This document shows positions 25,629-34,543 of a stretch of 64,000 nt of DNA, piece by piece. The DNA lies in NCBI GenBank assembly GCA_016220095.1, contig JACRIJ010000031.1, positions 31,127-95,126 of the forward strand, read 5' to 3'. The notes beneath the pieces were generated by a model. That model did not search any database. It was not told where the DNA came from and worked only from the letters and a program-made list of their open reading frames with translations. Every line of letters starts with the position of its first letter. Within the stretch, counting starts at the first letter, position 1. Source of the DNA: Planctomycetota bacterium (GTDB lineage: Bacteria > Planctomycetota > MHYJ01 > JACQXL01 > JACRIJ01). The translations under genes and the position numbers were made by a program.

Positions 25629-27080
25629 GTGTCACTTAAACTGAAAATGTTCATGACCACGGCGGTCATTCTGCTTATCGTACTCGGGCTGATTACGGTA
25701 TCGTTCTACCTTTTTGACGTCGTGAAAATCAAAACCGACAGGGAGAAGTTTGCCGACGTGGTTTACCGCGCCACGCAGGACCTTTTCTACGCCCTGGGCC
25801 CGTCAAATTCCCTGCAGACCGAGGATGAACGCAAGCAGTTTATCGATCTGTTCGGTTCTTCTTTCATACAGCAGAATCTCATCATTGTTGACGGCGAATT
25901 CAACCTGGTAATCACATTTCATCCTTCGCCTTCAGCGGTAGTGAATGAATACAAGCCCCAACTCAGTGAAATAATGGTTGAGAAAAAGGGATACAGGATT
26001 GAAGGCGATTTTATTATCACGAGTGTCATATTGCCGTACGGCCGCACGTGCGGATTGATTGTTGACATGAAGCCGCTCGGCATTCCGGAGATGTCTTCGG
26101 TAAAATTCGCCGCCACCATAACTCTCGTAATGGCTCTCGGCATGCTTTTGATATTCCTGAACATATACGTCAATTTTAAAAGCATAATAATGGATCCGCT
26201 GAAAATGATTTACGATGCGTCCCTGCGCATTTCAAAAGGCGATTATTCCGCGATAATAAACAAGCCGGAAACGCATGATGAGTTTGCCACGCTGATAGAA
26301 ACATTCAATCTGATGGCAGTTTCCCTGCAGGATTATCGGAGCAATATGGAGGCGAAAGTCGCGGAGGCCGCGGAAAGGATAAGAAACGCGGAAAAAAACC
26401 TTGTCATAGCACAGCGCCTTTCCGCAATGGGCACCATGGTGGCCGGCATAGCGCATGAGATAAATAATCCTCTCGCCGGTATGATGAATGCCGTCAATTC
26501 CCTGAAAAACAAAGGCATGTCGCCGGAGAAAACAATTCAGTATCTTGATATAATTAATGACGGCCTCGCTAGAATTGAAGGCATAGTCAGGAAAGTCCTG
26601 AATTTTTCGCCGCGCAAGATGGAGCCTGAACGGCTTAATATTTCAGAAGTGGCTGAAAAGGCGGTAGCTCTTATGCAGTACGCGGTGAAAGACAAGCAGA
26701 TTGTTGTCAAGAACAATATCGCATCCGCTCTCCCGCATGTATTCGGCGACGCGTCCGAGCTTCAGCAGGTTTTTCTCAATGTGCTTTTGAATGCGGTGGA
26801 TGCCACGCAGGAGCCTGGCAGGGATATAACGCTTGATTCGGAAGTGTCCGGAGGCAATGTCGTAATTTCAATCAGCGACCGCGGCGTGGGTATTGATGAG
26901 AGCGAGGTTTCAAGGATATTTGACTATTTCTATACGACAAAGGAACCCGGCAGAGGAACCGGCCTCGGCCTGTCCATAGCGTATAATATCATAAATAACC
27001 ATCAGGGCAGGATCGAAATAAAAAGCAAAAAAGGGCAAGGTACGACGGTTAAAATTACATTGCCTGTATCCTCAGTATAA
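25629..27080 (+). CDS. Membrane sensor histidine kinase
   Basis: 483 residues from GTG 25629 with GGGA upstream. Two transmembrane helices (about 8-28 and 160-182) enclose a periplasmic sensing domain of about 130 residues. A HAMP region follows (MDPLKMIYDASLRISKGDY), then HisKA with phospho-acceptor His about 276 in VAGIAHEINNPLAGM and HATPase motifs N-box QVFLNVLLNAVDA, G1 DRGVGID and G2 GTGLGLSI. It probably regulates or follows the pilus-type system, as PilS does for pilins. No response regulator gene adjoins, so the partner is encoded elsewhere. Confidence 0.92.
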   Translation: MSLKLKMFMTTAVILLIVLGLITVSFYLFDVVKIKTDREKFADVVYRATQDLFYALGPSNSLQTEDERKQFIDLFGSSFIQQNLIIVDGEFNLVITFHPSPSAVVNEYKPQLSEIMVEKKGYRIEGDFIITSVILPYGRTCGLIVDMKPLGIPEMSSVKFAATITLVMALGMLLIFLNIYVNFKSIIMDPLKMIYDASLRISKGDYSAIINKPETHDEFATLIETFNLMAVSLQDYRSNMEAKVAEAAERIRNAEKNLVIAQRLSAMGTMVAGIAHEINNPLAGMMNAVNSLKNKGMSPEKTIQYLDIINDGLARIEGIVRKVLNFSPRKMEPERLNISEVAEKAVALMQYAVKDKQIVVKNNIASALPHVFGDASELQQVFLNVLLNAVDATQEPGRDITLDSEVSGGNVVISISDRGVGIDESEVSRIFDYFYTTKEPGRGTGLGLSIAYNIINNHQGRIEIKSKKGQGTTVKITLPVSSV

Positions 27081-27116
27081 AAAGAAGATAAACATATAAG
27101 TTAGGAAATAACAGTC

Positions 27117-27533
27117 ATGACTGAATTGGAAACGCTTAAGAAGGAATTTGCCTCCGGCAAGTACAGGGTCATAGAAAAAGACCTTGAGACTTTTCTTGTT
27201 AAAAACGCGGAGAGCATAAAGAAATTCAAGGAACAGGTGCGTTCCAAGCTGGGCAGGGAATGTTCCACGGAGATGGCCATAAAATGGTACATACTTCAGA
27301 TACGTTCCATTAATCCGACAGATGAGATAAAGTCCGAGCTTGATGAAATTGAAAAGGAGATATGGTACAGGGCCGAACAGGAAGGCGGCAGGATTGACCG
27401 TTCCAAGGTGGCCGAAGAATGGTGCATGCGGCATGCCCCCGGCTGGCGCGACCACAGGGTTTTGTCAATTATCTTTGTGTTTGACCAGAATAAGGAAAGA
27501 TATACCTCGGTATTGGATAAGCTGTGGAAGTAA
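27117..27533 (+). CDS. Hypothetical 138-residue soluble protein
   Basis: Charged, largely helical protein with no signal peptide or membrane helix. A distinctive aromatic/Cys stretch near the C-terminus reads EEWCMRHAPGWRDHR. I do not recognise the family. It lies 36 nt after the histidine kinase on the same strand and probably ends the pilB operon. A heptamer array begins right at its stop codon. Confidence 0.7.
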   Translation: MTELETLKKEFASGKYRVIEKDLETFLVKNAESIKKFKEQVRSKLGRECSTEMAIKWYILQIRSINPTDEIKSELDEIEKEIWYRAEQEGGRIDRSKVAEEWCMRHAPGWRDHRVLSIIFVFDQNKERYTSVLDKLWK

Positions 27534-27606
27534 GGATATTTGCGATTTGAGATTTTAGAATTAAGATTTACGCGGGAAATTCCAACTCTTAAATTTCTAC
27601 GGGTTC
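27531..27606. repeat. 7-nt-phased array between the hypothetical gene and cobT
   Basis: TGCGATT/TGAGATT/TTAGAAT-type heptamers with some 8-nt units. It spans the whole convergent gap and touches both stop codons. Confidence 0.6.
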
Positions 27607-28676
27607 TAATTCGTCTTTTCCGATACGCCGGCACTTTTGAACGTAGCCATTTCATTGTAGATTTTTACTGAAGCGTCAAGCATAGTCATGGCCAGGGCCG
27701 CGCCTGTGCCTTCGCCGAGACGCATTTCCATGTCAAGTACGGGAACAAGTCCAAGCCGTTCCAGCATGTATCTGTGGCCTTTTTCCTGGGATTTGTGCGA
27801 GGCGAACATGTATTCAACGGCAAACGGCGACAGTTCCGCGGCGATGAGAGCGCCTGCGGTGGAAATAAAGCCGTCCACCGCGACAGGTATGCTGTTCGCG
27901 GCGCAGGCGAGTATTACTCCCGCAATGCCGCCGATTTCAAAACCGCCGACTTTTGCGAGTACGTCCACTGGGTCCTTTGAATTCGGATGGTTTAAAAGCA
28001 AGCCGGTTTGTATCATGCGAACCTTTTTTTCAAGAGTTTTGTCATCAATGCCTGTGCCGCGTCCGGTCAATTCCGGTATGGCTATTCCGCTGAAAGCCGC
28101 TATTATGGCGCTGGCCGGTGTGGTATTGCCTATTCCCATGTCGCCGGTGCCTATTATGTGTGCTCCGTTTTTTATTTCATTTTCCGCGAGTTCCATGCCT
28201 GCCGTAACCGCGGCAACGGCCTGTTCGCGCGTCATTGCCGGACCGGTTGAGAAATCCTTTGTCCCATAGGCGATTTTTTTATCTATGATTTTGCCTTGGG
28301 CCGCAAGTTCGGACAGGTCCTTGTCAACGCCCATATCCACGACAAGCACCCTAACGCCGGCGTGGCGCGCGAGTACGTTAATGGCCGCACCCTTATTGAC
28401 GAAATTGTAAACCATTTGCGGAGTGACTTCCTTGGGATAGGCGCTTACGCCTTGAGAGGCAATGCCGTGGTCAGCGGCCATTGTAATGATGACTTTGTTT
28501 GTCAAAACGGGTTTTTCAATCCTGTTCGTGATAGCGGCTATTCTTGCGGCGAAATCCTCAAGACGTCCGAGGCTTTTGACGGGTTTTGTAAGATTGGCAA
28601 GGTGTTCCTCGGCTTGCTTTATCAGCTTCCTGTCAACAGGCTTGATTCTTTTGGCTGTTTCCTTGATTATGTCCAT
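27606..28676 (-). CDS. cobT: Nicotinate-nucleotide-dimethylbenzimidazole phosphoribosyltransferase CobT
   Basis: 356 residues, usual family length. ATG 28676 with GGAG eight nt upstream; the longer frame begins in untranslated sequence. Motifs: KPVKSLGRLE near the N-terminus, TMAADHGIASQGVSAYP, the phosphate region GTGDMGIGNTTPAS, and the C-terminal catalytic Glu in RLGEGTGAALAM. It makes alpha-ribazole phosphate for the lower ligand of cobalamin. With cobU this suggests cobinamide salvage or late cobalamin synthesis. A good promoter precedes it. Confidence 0.95.
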   Translation of the reverse strand: MDIIKETAKRIKPVDRKLIKQAEEHLANLTKPVKSLGRLEDFAARIAAITNRIEKPVLTNKVIITMAADHGIASQGVSAYPKEVTPQMVYNFVNKGAAINVLARHAGVRVLVVDMGVDKDLSELAAQGKIIDKKIAYGTKDFSTGPAMTREQAVAAVTAGMELAENEIKNGAHIIGTGDMGIGNTTPASAIIAAFSGIAIPELTGRGTGIDDKTLEKKVRMIQTGLLLNHPNSKDPVDVLAKVGGFEIGGIAGVILACAANSIPVAVDGFISTAGALIAAELSPFAVEYMFASHKSQEKGHRYMLERLGLVPVLDMEMRLGEGTGAALAMTMLDASVKIYNEMATFKSAGVSEKTN

Positions 28677-28729
28677 GGCAAAACTCCAGTATGAAATAGG
28701 ATTACGATTTTTGTTCAAATTGAGACGTG

Positions 28730-28757
28730 ATTATACATTGCCGCCTGCAAAAAGCAA
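28730..28757 (-). promoter_or_regulatory. Promoter of cobT
   Basis: TTGCTT, 16-nt spacer, TATAAT on the minus strand, about 50 nt before the start. No B12 riboswitch consensus was seen in the leader. Confidence 0.65.
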
Positions 28758-28865
28758 GTTTTTTCTATGTGTAGTGATAAAAGCTCTGTCAAGCAAGGTA
28801 AATGATTTGACGATTGCCGGAGGGCTGTTTATTTGCTATTGTCCGCATATCTCAACCTGCGGCTG

Positions 28866-28915
28866 TAACCGGTCACCGGCTATCGGTCACTGGTTACTCG
28901 TTACCCGCTGTCCGT
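28866..28915. repeat. 7-nt-phased array (GGTCACC/GGTTACT type)
   Basis: About seven heptamers, which encode the last residues (RTAGNE) and stop of the kinase gene. Confidence 0.75.
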
Positions 28916-31062
28916 TTGAGTTCTTCCAGCTTCTTTTTTGCCGGCATGAAATCAGGCGTGATTGCGAGTATTTCTTCCAATTTCCGGATTAATGCTTCTT
29001 TTGGCGTTGCCGGCGCGGACGGCTGTTTCTGCAGGGCAGGTTCTGCGCCAGTTTTTGCTTCATCCTGTTCTTCTCTTGTGCCGAAACCTGTCTGTTCTTT
29101 ATCGCTGTTTCCGGGTGCGCCCGACGCTTTTTCCGCAGATTGTCCTTCTAATTCAGGCGTTTTGTTCAGTTTGTCGTTTGCAATTGCGACTTGCGGCGTC
29201 ACGGGCGGCGCATTGACCGCGGGAATGGCGTTACCAGCGAGTTCTGCGGTTTTTTCCTGCAACGCAAGACCAGCATGTGCGGTTTTATCTACATCTTTGT
29301 TTATCTCCGCGTTTTTATTTTTTTCAGAAGGATTTCCTTTCAGGTCTTCCATGTCCTCAAATGCGAGGTCGCCTGCCTGCGAACCGTATTCCTCGGATTC
29401 ATTTATGGCTTCGTAGAACATTTTTACCGCGATAAGGCGGTTTTCGTCGTCATTGATAAATCCTTGCGCTCTGGACCTTTCCATGCTCATTTTTGCCTGC
29501 CCATCTAAATTCTTCTTCTCTTTGGCATCTGCCGCAAATAACCGTTCGCTGATGGATTTGTCGGTGAAGGCTACGAGCGCGCCTTGCCCGAGTTTTTTAT
29601 CCATATTCATTATGATTTTGCTTGACAGGTCGTCAATCAGTGAGAATATTTTGGATTCAACGTTTTCGCTTTTTGCCGCGGCTATGACATTGCCGGCCGG
29701 AAGTTCATAGACCTTGATGTCCACTGCGAGCAGATCCGCTGTTCTCATAAAACTGCTTGTAATTATTAATGACGCGTCAAGTTCCTTCAGTATGCTGTCG
29801 GGAATGGAATTCAGTTCAACTATCGGCCCTGAAGAGGTCATTTTTTTTCTGAGAATGTCGCGCGAAATAAGTTTCAGGTATTGGCAGTCCGACAGGTCTG
29901 TCGCGAGCATTTCCGGGATAGCGGTTCTTAACCAGTTGATGTCGGCTTCTCCGGTAGTGTTTTGGGAATCAAGCACGAGTATGACCTTGGGAAATTCATT
30001 CTTTACCGAAGGCGCGGGAGGAATGGCAACGGCGGTTTTGACTGTGTCCGTTGAATCGTGTCGGGTTATAGCCGGGTTTTGCCCGTTCGGTGCATCGTTT
30101 TTCTTGGATACAATAATTACAGCTAAGGCTATCAGTATAAGAATCGCGGCTGCGGCGCCTGCGAAGCGCAGTGCGCCGCTTTTGCGCCTGCGTGTTGAAA
30201 CAGGTTTGCGCCTGCGTACAGGGCGGTTTTCAAGGATATCGTCAATTATGGTGATGAGTTCGTCGGCGGACGGGCGGTCTTTGCCATTCTTTGAGAGCAT
30301 TTCATCTATCAATTGAGCCACGGGTTCCGGCACATCGGGGTTAATGGTTCTTATATCCGGAGGCGGGTCGTTTATTATTTTTGAAAAAAGCGCGTAAGGC
30401 GTATCGCCAGTGTACGGCATCTTGCCTGTAATCATTTCATACAGAACAACCCCGAGCGAATAGATGTCTGATTTGCCGTCCAGCACTCCGCCTTCGCATT
30501 GTTCCGGCGAACTGTACTCCGGCGTGCCCAGATAAGTTCCGGTTTCGGTCATCTTGGAATCCGATTTCAATTCCTTGGCGAGCCCGAAATCCATTACCTT
30601 AACCACGCCATCTGTGGTGAGCATTATATTGCCGGGTTTGAGGTCGCGATGGACTATTCCCTGCTTATGCGCGAAAGATACGGCGCGCGATGTTTGCTTG
30701 AGTATATTGAGTGCCTTTATGTGACTGAGGGTTCCGTTTTTCGTTATGTGTTCGGCGAGAGACATGCCTTTTATGTGCTGCATGGCTATGTAGCACAGGC
30801 TGTTGATTTCACCAACCGAGTAAACCGTGGCGATATTCTGATGTTCAAGCTTTGCGGCCGTGCGGGCTTCTTTTATAAATCTTGCCTTGAATTGAGAATC
30901 CTTTGACAGGTCCTTATTGAGTATTTTTATTGCGACAGTCCTGTCAAGGGCTTCCTCGTATGCCTCATAAACCTGGCCCATTCCACCTTTTCCGAGCTGT
31001 TTTATTATCGTATAATGCCCGAATTTTTTTGTACCTGGGTTTTTACTGCTTTCTGTTGCCAT
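28894..31062 (-). CDS. Membrane-anchored Hanks-type Ser/Thr protein kinase (PknB-like)
   Basis: 722 residues. A complete kinase domain spans about 16-275: glycine loop GKGGMGQVY, Lys46 in AIKIL, HRDLKPGN at 138-145, DFG at 158-160, TPEYSSPEQ. A basic juxtamembrane stretch (RRRKPVSTRRRK) leads to one transmembrane helix (about 297-318). The extracytoplasmic part contains a domain reminiscent of CsgG/TolB-N-like folds (FPKVILVLDSQNTTG, about 360-500) and a low-complexity acidic tail. It follows the anti-sigma gene by 12 nt, so it belongs to an ECF sigma/anti-sigma/kinase operon and may phosphorylate one of them. Confidence 0.93.
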   Translation of the reverse strand: MATESSKNPGTKKFGHYTIIKQLGKGGMGQVYEAYEEALDRTVAIKILNKDLSKDSQFKARFIKEARTAAKLEHQNIATVYSVGEINSLCYIAMQHIKGMSLAEHITKNGTLSHIKALNILKQTSRAVSFAHKQGIVHRDLKPGNIMLTTDGVVKVMDFGLAKELKSDSKMTETGTYLGTPEYSSPEQCEGGVLDGKSDIYSLGVVLYEMITGKMPYTGDTPYALFSKIINDPPPDIRTINPDVPEPVAQLIDEMLSKNGKDRPSADELITIIDDILENRPVRRRKPVSTRRRKSGALRFAGAAAAILILIALAVIIVSKKNDAPNGQNPAITRHDSTDTVKTAVAIPPAPSVKNEFPKVILVLDSQNTTGEADINWLRTAIPEMLATDLSDCQYLKLISRDILRKKMTSSGPIVELNSIPDSILKELDASLIITSSFMRTADLLAVDIKVYELPAGNVIAAAKSENVESKIFSLIDDLSSKIIMNMDKKLGQGALVAFTDKSISERLFAADAKEKKNLDGQAKMSMERSRAQGFINDDENRLIAVKMFYEAINESEEYGSQAGDLAFEDMEDLKGNPSEKNKNAEINKDVDKTAHAGLALQEKTAELAGNAIPAVNAPPVTPQVAIANDKLNKTPELEGQSAEKASGAPGNSDKEQTGFGTREEQDEAKTGAEPALQKQPSAPATPKEALIRKLEEILAITPDFMPAKKKLEELKRTAGNE

Positions 31063-31074
31063 AATAATTGCCTG

Positions 31075-32457
31075 TTATTTGGTTTTATCAATTATAAAAA
31101 CTATTCTTATCTTTTTTCTTGCGGGAATTTTTGCCCTGACGGCCTTGTCCATTTTCTGGCCGTATGCTTCTTTTTCGAGTTCTTTGCGCGATTCTTCCGC
31201 CTTTGTCTTGTCGGTCAGGTCGGAGCCAATCTGCCTCTCGGTATCAGCCGTTGGCGCGTTTGTAGCGGGCTTTGGAGCGGGTGATGCGCCGGGCGAGATG
31301 ACCATAGGCGGCATCGGCTGTCTGGAGGGCGCGGATTCAGCCGGCGAGGGTGGCGGGGTTATGGGTGATGACTGGGGTTTTTTAGCGTCCTGTGCTAATC
31401 CGCCGCCGGCACTGCCTGTAACTGCCGCATTGCTTGACAGGTCTCCTTCGGCATTTTTTTCATTTTCAGTTAATTCGCCTTCGGAGATGTTTTTCGCGGA
31501 ATCATTTTTCTTTTCAAGTTTCAGCGCTGTTGATGCGCCGAAACCGCGTGCTTCTTCGTTTTGTGATTTTTCCTGTGCTCTGGAGGGGGCTTTGGCAAAG
31601 GCGAACAACTTTTGTTCTTGTTCTGCCGTAAGTTCTACTGTCACGGAAAGCGCCGCGGTTTTTGCATTTTTACCGCCTGAGTATTCTTTTTCTTTTAGGG
31701 TGTTGCCTTTGCTGTCTTTCTGGTACTGGTATTCAAAGAGTTCCTTTGCCTTTTCGGGCTGGTCATAATCCTGGTAAACGTTCATGCGGTCCAATTCGTT
31801 CTGAAACGCAAGCAGTACTTCGGGCAGTTCCTGCTCGGAAACGGTTAAGCTATAGACTGTTTCCGGAGACTCGCCCCAATCGTTTTCATCAGCGTCCGCA
31901 AGTTCATCGTTTGTTTCCAGGGAATCTTCATTTTCCGGATATGCGCCATTGGCATTGTTGTTGATGGTATCCATGACAAAGCCGTCGCGGTTGCGTTCGT
32001 CTGACTTTTTCGTTTCCCTGAATTCTTCCGTAGCGTTGTCTTGTTTCATGGCCATCGGTTTGGCGGGGGCGTCAATAGTACTTATGTCTGTTTCGGGTTG
32101 CGGGTCATATTGCGTTGTTTTGACATTGGGCGTAATTAATGCGTAGAAGGCTATTAACAACCCGGCCGCGGCCGCAGTAAGTATTGCTACGGGCTTGAAG
32201 AACCTGATGTGAAGTGCCGGTTTCTGGTAGACGGGGTGCGCGTGCTGTATTTTTGCCTTTATTTCACAGCAGGCATCCTGCGGGGCGGAAAGCCTTGGCA
32301 GGCTCGAAATCGCCTGTACGGTCAAACTGAGTTCTTCCAGTTCTTTTTTGCAGGCAGGGCATTCTCCGATATGGCGCTCTACCTGAATTTTTTCTTCAGG
32401 ATTGAGTTCCTTATCAAGGTAAGCCGAAAGTTGTTCTTTTATGAGTTCGCACTTCAT
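31075..32457 (-). CDS. Transmembrane zinc-finger anti-sigma factor
   Basis: 460 residues. The N-terminal zf-HC2 (ZAS) domain has H29, C33 and C36 (HIGECPAC), the classic ECF anti-sigma zinc site. A single transmembrane helix is at about 89-109. The 350-residue extracytoplasmic region is rich in E, K, P and A, with no family recognised, and ends in a short hydrophobic strand (KKIRIVFIIDKTK). It should hold the adjacent ECF sigma factor inactive until an envelope signal arrives. It starts 37 nt after the sigma gene. Confidence 0.9.
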   Translation of the reverse strand: MKCELIKEQLSAYLDKELNPEEKIQVERHIGECPACKKELEELSLTVQAISSLPRLSAPQDACCEIKAKIQHAHPVYQKPALHIRFFKPVAILTAAAAGLLIAFYALITPNVKTTQYDPQPETDISTIDAPAKPMAMKQDNATEEFRETKKSDERNRDGFVMDTINNNANGAYPENEDSLETNDELADADENDWGESPETVYSLTVSEQELPEVLLAFQNELDRMNVYQDYDQPEKAKELFEYQYQKDSKGNTLKEKEYSGGKNAKTAALSVTVELTAEQEQKLFAFAKAPSRAQEKSQNEEARGFGASTALKLEKKNDSAKNISEGELTENEKNAEGDLSSNAAVTGSAGGGLAQDAKKPQSSPITPPPSPAESAPSRQPMPPMVISPGASPAPKPATNAPTADTERQIGSDLTDKTKAEESRKELEKEAYGQKMDKAVRAKIPARKKIRIVFIIDKTK

Positions 32458-32494
32458 GTTTATATTGCCTTTCGTACTCTTTGACGCCGTATTG

Positions 32495-33100
32495 TCAAAA
32501 AAGTTCCATGTCTTTTAAAATTTCTTTTAGTTCCGTCCGGCCTCTGTGTATGCGTGACCGTACGGTGCCTGCGGGCAATTCAAGCACTTCGGCTATTTCA
32601 TCGTAACTTAGGCCGTTGATGTCTCTAAGGATTATCGCCTGCCTGGAGTCTTCTGAAAGGGAATTGATAGCCTTTTGGATAATCGCGTTTTTCTCGCGTT
32701 GTTCAATGGTTGAAACCGGGTTCATTTCCGAGTCCGGAAGGTCAAATTGCCGGTCATCATCGCTGTCCGGTTTTGAAAACGCGCTCATCGGCGTTGCCGG
32801 CCTGCGCACGTTTGACCTCTGCCGGCTAATGCAGAGGTTGATAGCGATGCGGTAAATCCATGTGTAAAATGATGCCTCTTCCTTGAAAGATGAAATGCTT
32901 TTGAACGCATGCAGGAACGTGTCCTGGCACAGGTCTTTGGCGTCTTCGTAATTGCCCGTGTAACGGTACAGGGTATTGAATATCCTGTCCTGGTACAAGG
33001 CGATGATCTGGTCAAAGGCGGTATTGTCCCCGCTGGCAATCCTGCCGAGCAGTTCTTTTTCGTTTGCCTGTAAATTGCCGGACGTATCATGAAGCTCCAT
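32495..33100 (-). CDS. ECF RNA polymerase sigma factor (RpoE-like)
   Basis: 201 residues with sigma region 2 (FDQIIALYQDRIFNTLYR, YEDAKDLCQDTFLHAF, TWIYRIAINLC) and region 4 (SLSEDSRQAIILRDI, LSYDEIAEVLELPAGTVRSRIHRGR), joined by a variable linker. First gene of an operon with the anti-sigma and kinase genes. Its housekeeping-type promoter places the -10 box 7 nt before the ATG, so the message is probably leaderless. The promoter is not ECF-like, so autoregulation is not evident here. Confidence 0.95.
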   Translation of the reverse strand: MELHDTSGNLQANEKELLGRIASGDNTAFDQIIALYQDRIFNTLYRYTGNYEDAKDLCQDTFLHAFKSISSFKEEASFYTWIYRIAINLCISRQRSNVRRPATPMSAFSKPDSDDDRQFDLPDSEMNPVSTIEQREKNAIIQKAINSLSEDSRQAIILRDINGLSYDEIAEVLELPAGTVRSRIHRGRTELKEILKDMELF

Positions 33101-33107
33101 AAGTTTG

Positions 33108-33135
33108 ATTATAGCATTTTAACGGCAACAGTCAA
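33108..33135 (-). promoter_or_regulatory. Leaderless-type promoter of the ECF sigma operon
   Basis: TTGACT, 16-nt spacer, TATAAT, then 7 nt to the ATG. This near-consensus vegetative promoter puts the transcription start at the start codon. Confidence 0.8.
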
Positions 33136-33152
33136 CATTTTAACGAAGTATT

Positions 33153-33288
33153 GAAGGATGACGTTCGAGTTCCGGGTTCCGGACGCCGGGTCTCGGACGC
33201 CGGACCTCGGATTCCGTTTTCCGTTTAAACGGGCCACGGGCCACGGGCCACGGAAAACGGGTCACGAAGTTGACTCCTGACTCATAGC
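33153..33288. repeat. 7-nt-phased array between the ECF operon and sucC
   Basis: About 18 heptamers with the same order of sub-types as the 6016 array: GAAGGAT, GGGTTCC, GGACGCC, GTTTAAAC (an 8-nt unit in both), three tandem GGGCCAC, and GACTCAT at the end. It is the closest relative of that array. Confidence 0.9.
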
Positions 33289-33295
33289 CTTTTGC

Positions 33296-33324
33296 TTGAC
33301 TTTTTTTCGCTTTACGTCAATAAT
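33296..33324 (+). promoter_or_regulatory. Promoter of sucCD
   Basis: TTGACT, 17-nt spacer, AATAAT. AGGAG lies about 10 nt before ATG 33361. It begins right at the edge of the heptamer array. Confidence 0.55.
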
Positions 33325-33360
33325 GTAATGGTTATTATTGCTTACAGGAGATTATATATA

Positions 33361-34521
33361 ATGAACCTTCATGAATATCAGTCTAAAGAATTATTCGCAA
33401 AATACGGTATTCCGGTGCTTAAAAGCACTGTTTGTTCCAGCCCGGCTGAGACTGCGCAGGCTTTTTCCGCGATGCAATTAACTGCCGGCGTTGTTAAATC
33501 CCAGATACACGCCGGAGGCCGCGGTAAGGCGGGCGGTATCATAACCGTTTATTCCGCTGAAGAAGCGAAAAACGCCGCCTTGAAATTGCTCGGCAGGCCT
33601 CTCGTTACAAAACAAACCGGTCCACAGGGCAAGGTCGTGAATAAAGTGCTTCTTGAGGAAGCCTGCGCGGTTGAAAAGGAACTTTATTTCAGCATCGCCA
33701 TAGACAGGAAAGCGGAAAAACCCGTCGCTTTAGTCTCCCGCGAGGGCGGTATGGATATTGAAGAGGTCGCTGATAAATTCCCGGATAAGATTTTCAAATT
33801 GCATATCAATCCCGCTTTAGGGCTTCAGCCTTTTCAAGCGCGCGACATCGCGTATTTCATGGACCCCAGAAAGGTAATCCTGAAGGATTTTTCAGCGCTC
33901 GCGGTCAATCTGTCCAGATTATTCCTGGAAAATGACTGTTCGCTTGTGGAAATCAATCCTCTCGCGATAGTCAAGGGCAGGGGGCTTATCGCTCTTGACG
34001 CGAAGATCGGAATTGATGACAGGGCTCTCTACAGGCATAAAAACCTGTCGGATTACAGGGATATTTCTGAAGAGGACCCTATGGAATATGAAGCTGAAAA
34101 AAACGGGCTTTCTTATATCAGCTTGAACGGCAATATCGGCTGTATGGTAAACGGGGCCGGGCTTGCTATGGCGACAATGGACCTGATAAAGCTGAACGGC
34201 GGCGAGCCGGCTAATTTTCTTGATGTCGGTGGCGGCGCTTCTGCGGAACAGGTCTATACGGCTTTCAAATTGCTTCTGAGCAATAAAAACGTCAAGGCAA
34301 TCCTTGTGAATATTTTCGGCGGCATTATGAAATGCGATATCATCGCCGAAGGGATTGTCCAGGCAACAAAGGAAGCGCATCTGAATCTGCCTCTCGTCGT
34401 ACGCCTGGAAGGCACTAACGTTGAACTCGGCAGGGAAATACTCCGAAAATCCGGACTGAAAATAACAGCCGCCAGCGATATGAATGACGCCGCGGCGAAA
34501 GTGGTGCAAGCGGTTAAATAG
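33361..34521 (+). CDS. sucC: Succinate-CoA ligase (ADP-forming) subunit beta
   Basis: 386 residues starting MNLHEYQSKELFAKYG, the standard SucC N-terminus. An ATP-grasp fold follows (KSQIHAGGRGKAGG near residues 45-60). SLVEINPLAI supplies the metal and nucleotide contacts. The C-terminal CoA-ligase part contains NGAGLAMATMD, NFLDVGGGA and NIFGGIMKCD. It pairs with SucD, 22 nt downstream, to interconvert succinyl-CoA and succinate with substrate-level phosphorylation in the TCA cycle. Confidence 0.97.
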   Translation: MNLHEYQSKELFAKYGIPVLKSTVCSSPAETAQAFSAMQLTAGVVKSQIHAGGRGKAGGIITVYSAEEAKNAALKLLGRPLVTKQTGPQGKVVNKVLLEEACAVEKELYFSIAIDRKAEKPVALVSREGGMDIEEVADKFPDKIFKLHINPALGLQPFQARDIAYFMDPRKVILKDFSALAVNLSRLFLENDCSLVEINPLAIVKGRGLIALDAKIGIDDRALYRHKNLSDYRDISEEDPMEYEAEKNGLSYISLNGNIGCMVNGAGLAMATMDLIKLNGGEPANFLDVGGGASAEQVYTAFKLLLSNKNVKAILVNIFGGIMKCDIIAEGIVQATKEAHLNLPLVVRLEGTNVELGREILRKSGLKITAASDMNDAAAKVVQAVK

Positions 34522-34543
34522 AAATTAAGAATAGGAGTTCTGA

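Noticed and set aside
27606..28676. B12 riboswitch before cobT or cobU
   Set aside because: No B12-box-like conserved core in the short leaders; both have simple promoters or none.
28962..29416. Plus-strand frames inside the kinase gene
   Set aside because: Shadows of the kinase gene on the opposite strand, rich in Ser/Ala/Pro from its GC-biased codons. The same applies to frames opposite ileS, smc and the anti-sigma gene.
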